Shown here one piece after another: positions 61,459 through 64,000 of a stretch of DNA of 64,000 nt (position 1 is the first letter of the stretch; the number at the start of each line of letters is the position of its first letter). This DNA comes from Strigamia acuminata (Eukaryota > Arthropoda > Chilopoda > Geophilomorpha > Linotaeniidae). Below the pieces are notes generated by a model. It saw nothing but the letters and a program-made list of their open reading frames with translations. It made no database searches and was not told where the DNA came from. Made by a program: the position numbers and the translations under genes. The stretch is taken from positions 13,604,427-13,668,426 of the forward strand of contig OX442315.1 in NCBI GenBank assembly GCA_949358305.1, written 5' to 3'.

Positions 61459-62790
61459 CTAAACACATTAAGCATATGTCACATTTCTTGTACAACTTTA
61501 ATTTTATTAATTAATAGAGTTTGGGATTGAATGAAAAACTGAAGTCGAAAATCCGAAATCTCAAAACCGGAGTTTTCGGTTTTTTCTTAATTTTTCTTAG
61601 TTTTTCTTAATTGAGTGTTTAAAATTTAATCTGTTTAAGTTTTCTTTTTTCTTGTGTTTTTTTACTAAATTTTTATAATTTTTGCAGAAAATAATAACCT
61701 CTAAAAAAAACAAGGGCATTTATCTGATTTGTCTGAAAAACTTGAACCAAAGACTAAGATTTGCAAAAATTGGGATTTTCCCAAACTCTACTAACTAAAA
61801 TAAATCATTCTTACAATTACTATATGAGATGTCTTCATTTCTTTCTCCAAGTGTAAAATTTCAAGTTAGAACATCTAAAAAATTAAATACATTGGCAAAC
61901 ACAACCAGGATGCAAAGTACATCTGAATTCAGCAAAGAGCAATTAAATTGTAATGCTGGTATCATTAATAACTCATTTCTAAACCAAACAAAACAATATT
62001 TTCAATTATATCAAATTGGAAATAATTTATATATATATATATTTTTTAATGTATATGAACTTATTTCAGAATAAAAATTAAAGAAAGCTTACTTTTGCAC
62101 ATGTAAACAAGCAAAAACTGGTGAGTGATGAGTCGTTTTGATGTCTAGTAATTTGAGAAACTTGTATCATTCATTTTGAAATGGAAGCTCACAATGAATT
62201 CTCAAATTGCACATGTAAACAGGGGGGAGAAAATTAATTCTTTATTTTTATTTTATTTAAAACAATTTTCAATTTTGTAATTCAATTAAAACAGAGGGAA
62301 AAAAATAAACTGTCCCCAGCTGTATTTATTTTCGTTTCAAAAACAAAATTATCACCACCAAATAATTTCCAATACTATTTGTAATTTGTCGCACGGTGGC
62401 GCAATAAATCGATCTAACCGTTCGTGGTCGTCAAGTCAAGAAAATAACAAAACAGAAAAACAGGAGTGTTGTGGTTCATTTAATTTCTTTTATAGAGAAA
62501 ATTTGTTTCTCTTTTACTGTCTACAAAAGGGTTTTTTTGAAAAGCAACGTGAGTGCATCAGGAGCATGCGCAATGCAAATCGGGATTTTGGATACGTAAA
62601 TATTTCACCACATAATGTTCACTAATTCAATCAATTCTGGTGAGATTAATCAAAATCAATAATAATTTTATTTTTATTAATTCTTTAAATTCCATTTTCA
62701 TCATTAATTTGACAATCCACTGATAAATTGTATTGAGATAAGCAGCTATTCATACTAGATTACCACAAACGGCTTGCCATAGTTCTCCTC
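61459..62790. other. Intron/intergenic stretch, no gene recognised
   Basis: AT-rich; includes a TATATATATATATA run (62028) and the direct repeat TTGCACATGTAAACA (62095, 62207). The upstream exon of the 61021 gene should lie here. Confidence 0.35.
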
Positions 62791-62794
62791 TGGG

Positions 62795-63128
62795 CGTCTC
62801 GCGATGTGATTGGTTGACGGCCTTGAGACATTTGAGCACAACCTTTCTTCGTCTTACTTGTTAGTGTGAACTGAATCCTGAGTTAATATCGGCGCGGGAA
62901 AGATATAATTCGTGTAAGTAATTCTTATTTCTTCTCTTCCAAACCAAATGTGATTGAACAGTAACCCGCATTTTATTTATATATTTTTCCACAGTGTGAA
63001 GCGTCATTAGTTTCGATTTACGACTCGACCTTGACATCGTGTTTGGGTTCAATTTCTCAGTAAAACAAAGTAATCAAAACCAAAAATAATTTTAATTGAT
63101 AATAATTTGATATTTTAAAGAAAGAAAT
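62795..63128 (+). promoter_or_regulatory. Promoter/5' UTR of the right-end gene with a probable intron
   Basis: A reverse CCAAT box (GTGATTGGTTG, about 62805) precedes the probable 5' exon. The donor GTAAGT at 62914 and the acceptor ATATTTTAAAG ending at 63120 would give a 207-bp 5' UTR intron, 8 nt before ATG 63129. Confidence 0.4.
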
Positions 63129-64000
63129 ATGGCTAGCGAGGAGAAGGCCGTGATCGATGCTTCTGAGAAGTTGCTCGCAGTTACGTCACCAGATGTCCGC
63201 AGAGTACCGGAGCTTTTTTATTCATTGGCATACGATCAACTTATGGATTGCGGCGGCATCGAAAACCCGATACTGGATTTGGAACAGCGAGCAAAGACGC
63301 TGGATATAGCGGCCGAGTGCTACAAATTAGGCCTGAAAGCTGAAAAAGATCAAAATCCTTGTTTATCACCGGTCACGTGCCACCAAAAGCGATTTTTAGA
63401 AGAAATGATGGCGGTGAAAGAATTCAAGGCTGCGATGGATCGACAGTGCACGACGGAAACACTAAAACCCGGCGCTAAAGAGTTGATGGAAGAAACTACT
63501 GAAACTTTAATGCGGAGATATCGACTATACAAGTTGGAAAATCCGCAGCGAGAGTGCGTCATTCGGGAGCATCGCCATCTTATTCTCCATTCGAAATGTC
63601 AATTCGGGTCGAATTTTTCTTTTCAAAGAAAATTTAAACAGGAAGGACCCCCGCAGTTGGCGGAAGTGAAGTCAATAACGCTTCAAGAGATGGACCCATT
63701 GATGGAACGTGTGTACGAGGGTTTCGAGTTGAAGTGTGACGTCATCGATGAGCCCACACTGGGCTTTTCGGGCGTCGGGATCATCGTGGAGGACAAAAAT
63801 GGCGACATACAGCGCGCTTGCGTATATAACATCCGTCAGGACGAGGAGATTCATTTGAAAATTGGGTATGGATGTAAAATAACGATTTTGAATCCTTATT
63901 TTCTAACTGCGATGGATGGGAAGGCGGTTATACGTGTCGATGACGCGGCGAGTGTGATTTTTGAGTCGGGGCCGGATGCGAGTCGGTGTCGATATTGCGG
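63129..64000 (+). CDS. Unrecognised intracellular protein, N-terminal 290 residues (runs off the window)
   Basis: Open from ATG 63129 (MASEEKAVIDASEKLLAV) to the last base without a stop, in clean host-like codon use. No signal peptide. The first 150 residues look helical (LEQRAKTLDIAAECYKLGLK, FLEEMMAVKEFKAAMDRQCT) and could be TPR-like. Later there is a beta-type region (GVGIIVEDKNGDIQRACVYN, CKITILNPYFLTAMDGKAVI, RVDDAASVIFE) and, at the edge, CRYCG, possibly the start of a Cys-rich zinc finger. From memory this order resembles proteins with TPR plus MYND/SET domains, but the decisive part is outside the window. Low certainty on family, high on being a real gene. Confidence 0.7.
   Translation, partial: MASEEKAVIDASEKLLAVTSPDVRRVPELFYSLAYDQLMDCGGIENPILDLEQRAKTLDIAAECYKLGLKAEKDQNPCLSPVTCHQKRFLEEMMAVKEFKAAMDRQCTTETLKPGAKELMEETTETLMRRYRLYKLENPQRECVIREHRHLILHSKCQFGSNFSFQRKFKQEGPPQLAEVKSITLQEMDPLMERVYEGFELKCDVIDEPTLGFSGVGIIVEDKNGDIQRACVYNIRQDEEIHLKIGYGCKITILNPYFLTAMDGKAVIRVDDAASVIFESGPDASRCRYC

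Noticed and set aside
62085-62110. ATGTGCAAAA|GTAAGC as the missing first exon of the 61021 gene
   Set aside because: It ends in phase 1, whereas the acceptor exon needs phase 0, so the joined frame would be wrong.
62386-62625. 79-residue ORF (MSHGGAINRSNR...)
   Set aside because: Short, isolated, no domain, splice or poly(A) support.
1-64000. tRNA, rRNA or snRNA genes
   Set aside because: I looked for B-box-like GGTTCGANNCC and U-rich ends and saw no convincing case; the only tRNA-related sequences are the two primer binding sites.

Overview
The window reads as invertebrate animal nuclear DNA, most plausibly arthropod. It has short GT-AG introns, a fragment of the splicing factor U2AF1, single-exon secreted peptides with a 5' UTR intron, and many eukaryotic transposons (Ty3/Gypsy, BEL/Pao, hAT-like, Tc1/mariner and MITEs). 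I cannot name the species. Nothing looks bacterial or viral in the strict sense.

Layout. 1-1560 holds the 3' end of a BEL/Pao polyprotein, a probable 3' LTR, a broken U2AF1 exon 1-2 fragment and a Gypsy LTR scrap. From about 1560 to 45800 the host signal is a family of small secreted histidine-rich peptide genes. There are eleven intact copies (ten on the minus strand, one on plus), one copy split by a retrotransposon, and promoter-only or coding relics. Copies share a signal peptide, a 63-66 nt 5' UTR intron and a promoter block, and several share a long inverted repeat that starts at the stop codon and ends near a poly(A) signal. One gene sits in a 3,246-bp unit repeated five times (7106-36839). 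Marker variants show that units 2+3 and 4+5 are copies of one dimer.

Two full-length Ty3/Gypsy elements dominate: E1 (22343-35842, 13.5 kb, 1,017-bp LTRs, TSD ATAG, inserted in the fifth unit) and E2 (47658-59997, 12.3 kb, 959-bp LTRs, TSD ACTT, inserted in an older LTR). In each, the two LTRs look identical and the ORFs are open, so both seem young. Both have the same unusual plan. Gag is followed by Pol in the -1 frame, with an A_AAA_AAC slippery site and a hairpin 5-6 nt downstream. A third gene lies where env would be, split by an intron: a 30-codon first exon starting MDEE, a phase-0 GT-AG intron, then a long second exon. The third protein has no visible signal peptide or membrane span, yet its N- and C-terminal regions are recognisably related between the two elements. 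I regard this spliced, non-env third gene as the best candidate for an undescribed system here.

Other structure: a complete solo LTR (6100-8111, TSD ATGT) split by a hAT-like element (TSD ACGATGGC) whose edge coincides with the start of the tandem array; a Tc1 fold-back (45856-47207); several MITEs; and two 20-bp-scale minisatellites. The right end has a partial secreted Gly-rich protein (61021-61458, minus) and the start of a long unrecognised cytoplasmic-type protein (63129 to the window end, plus).
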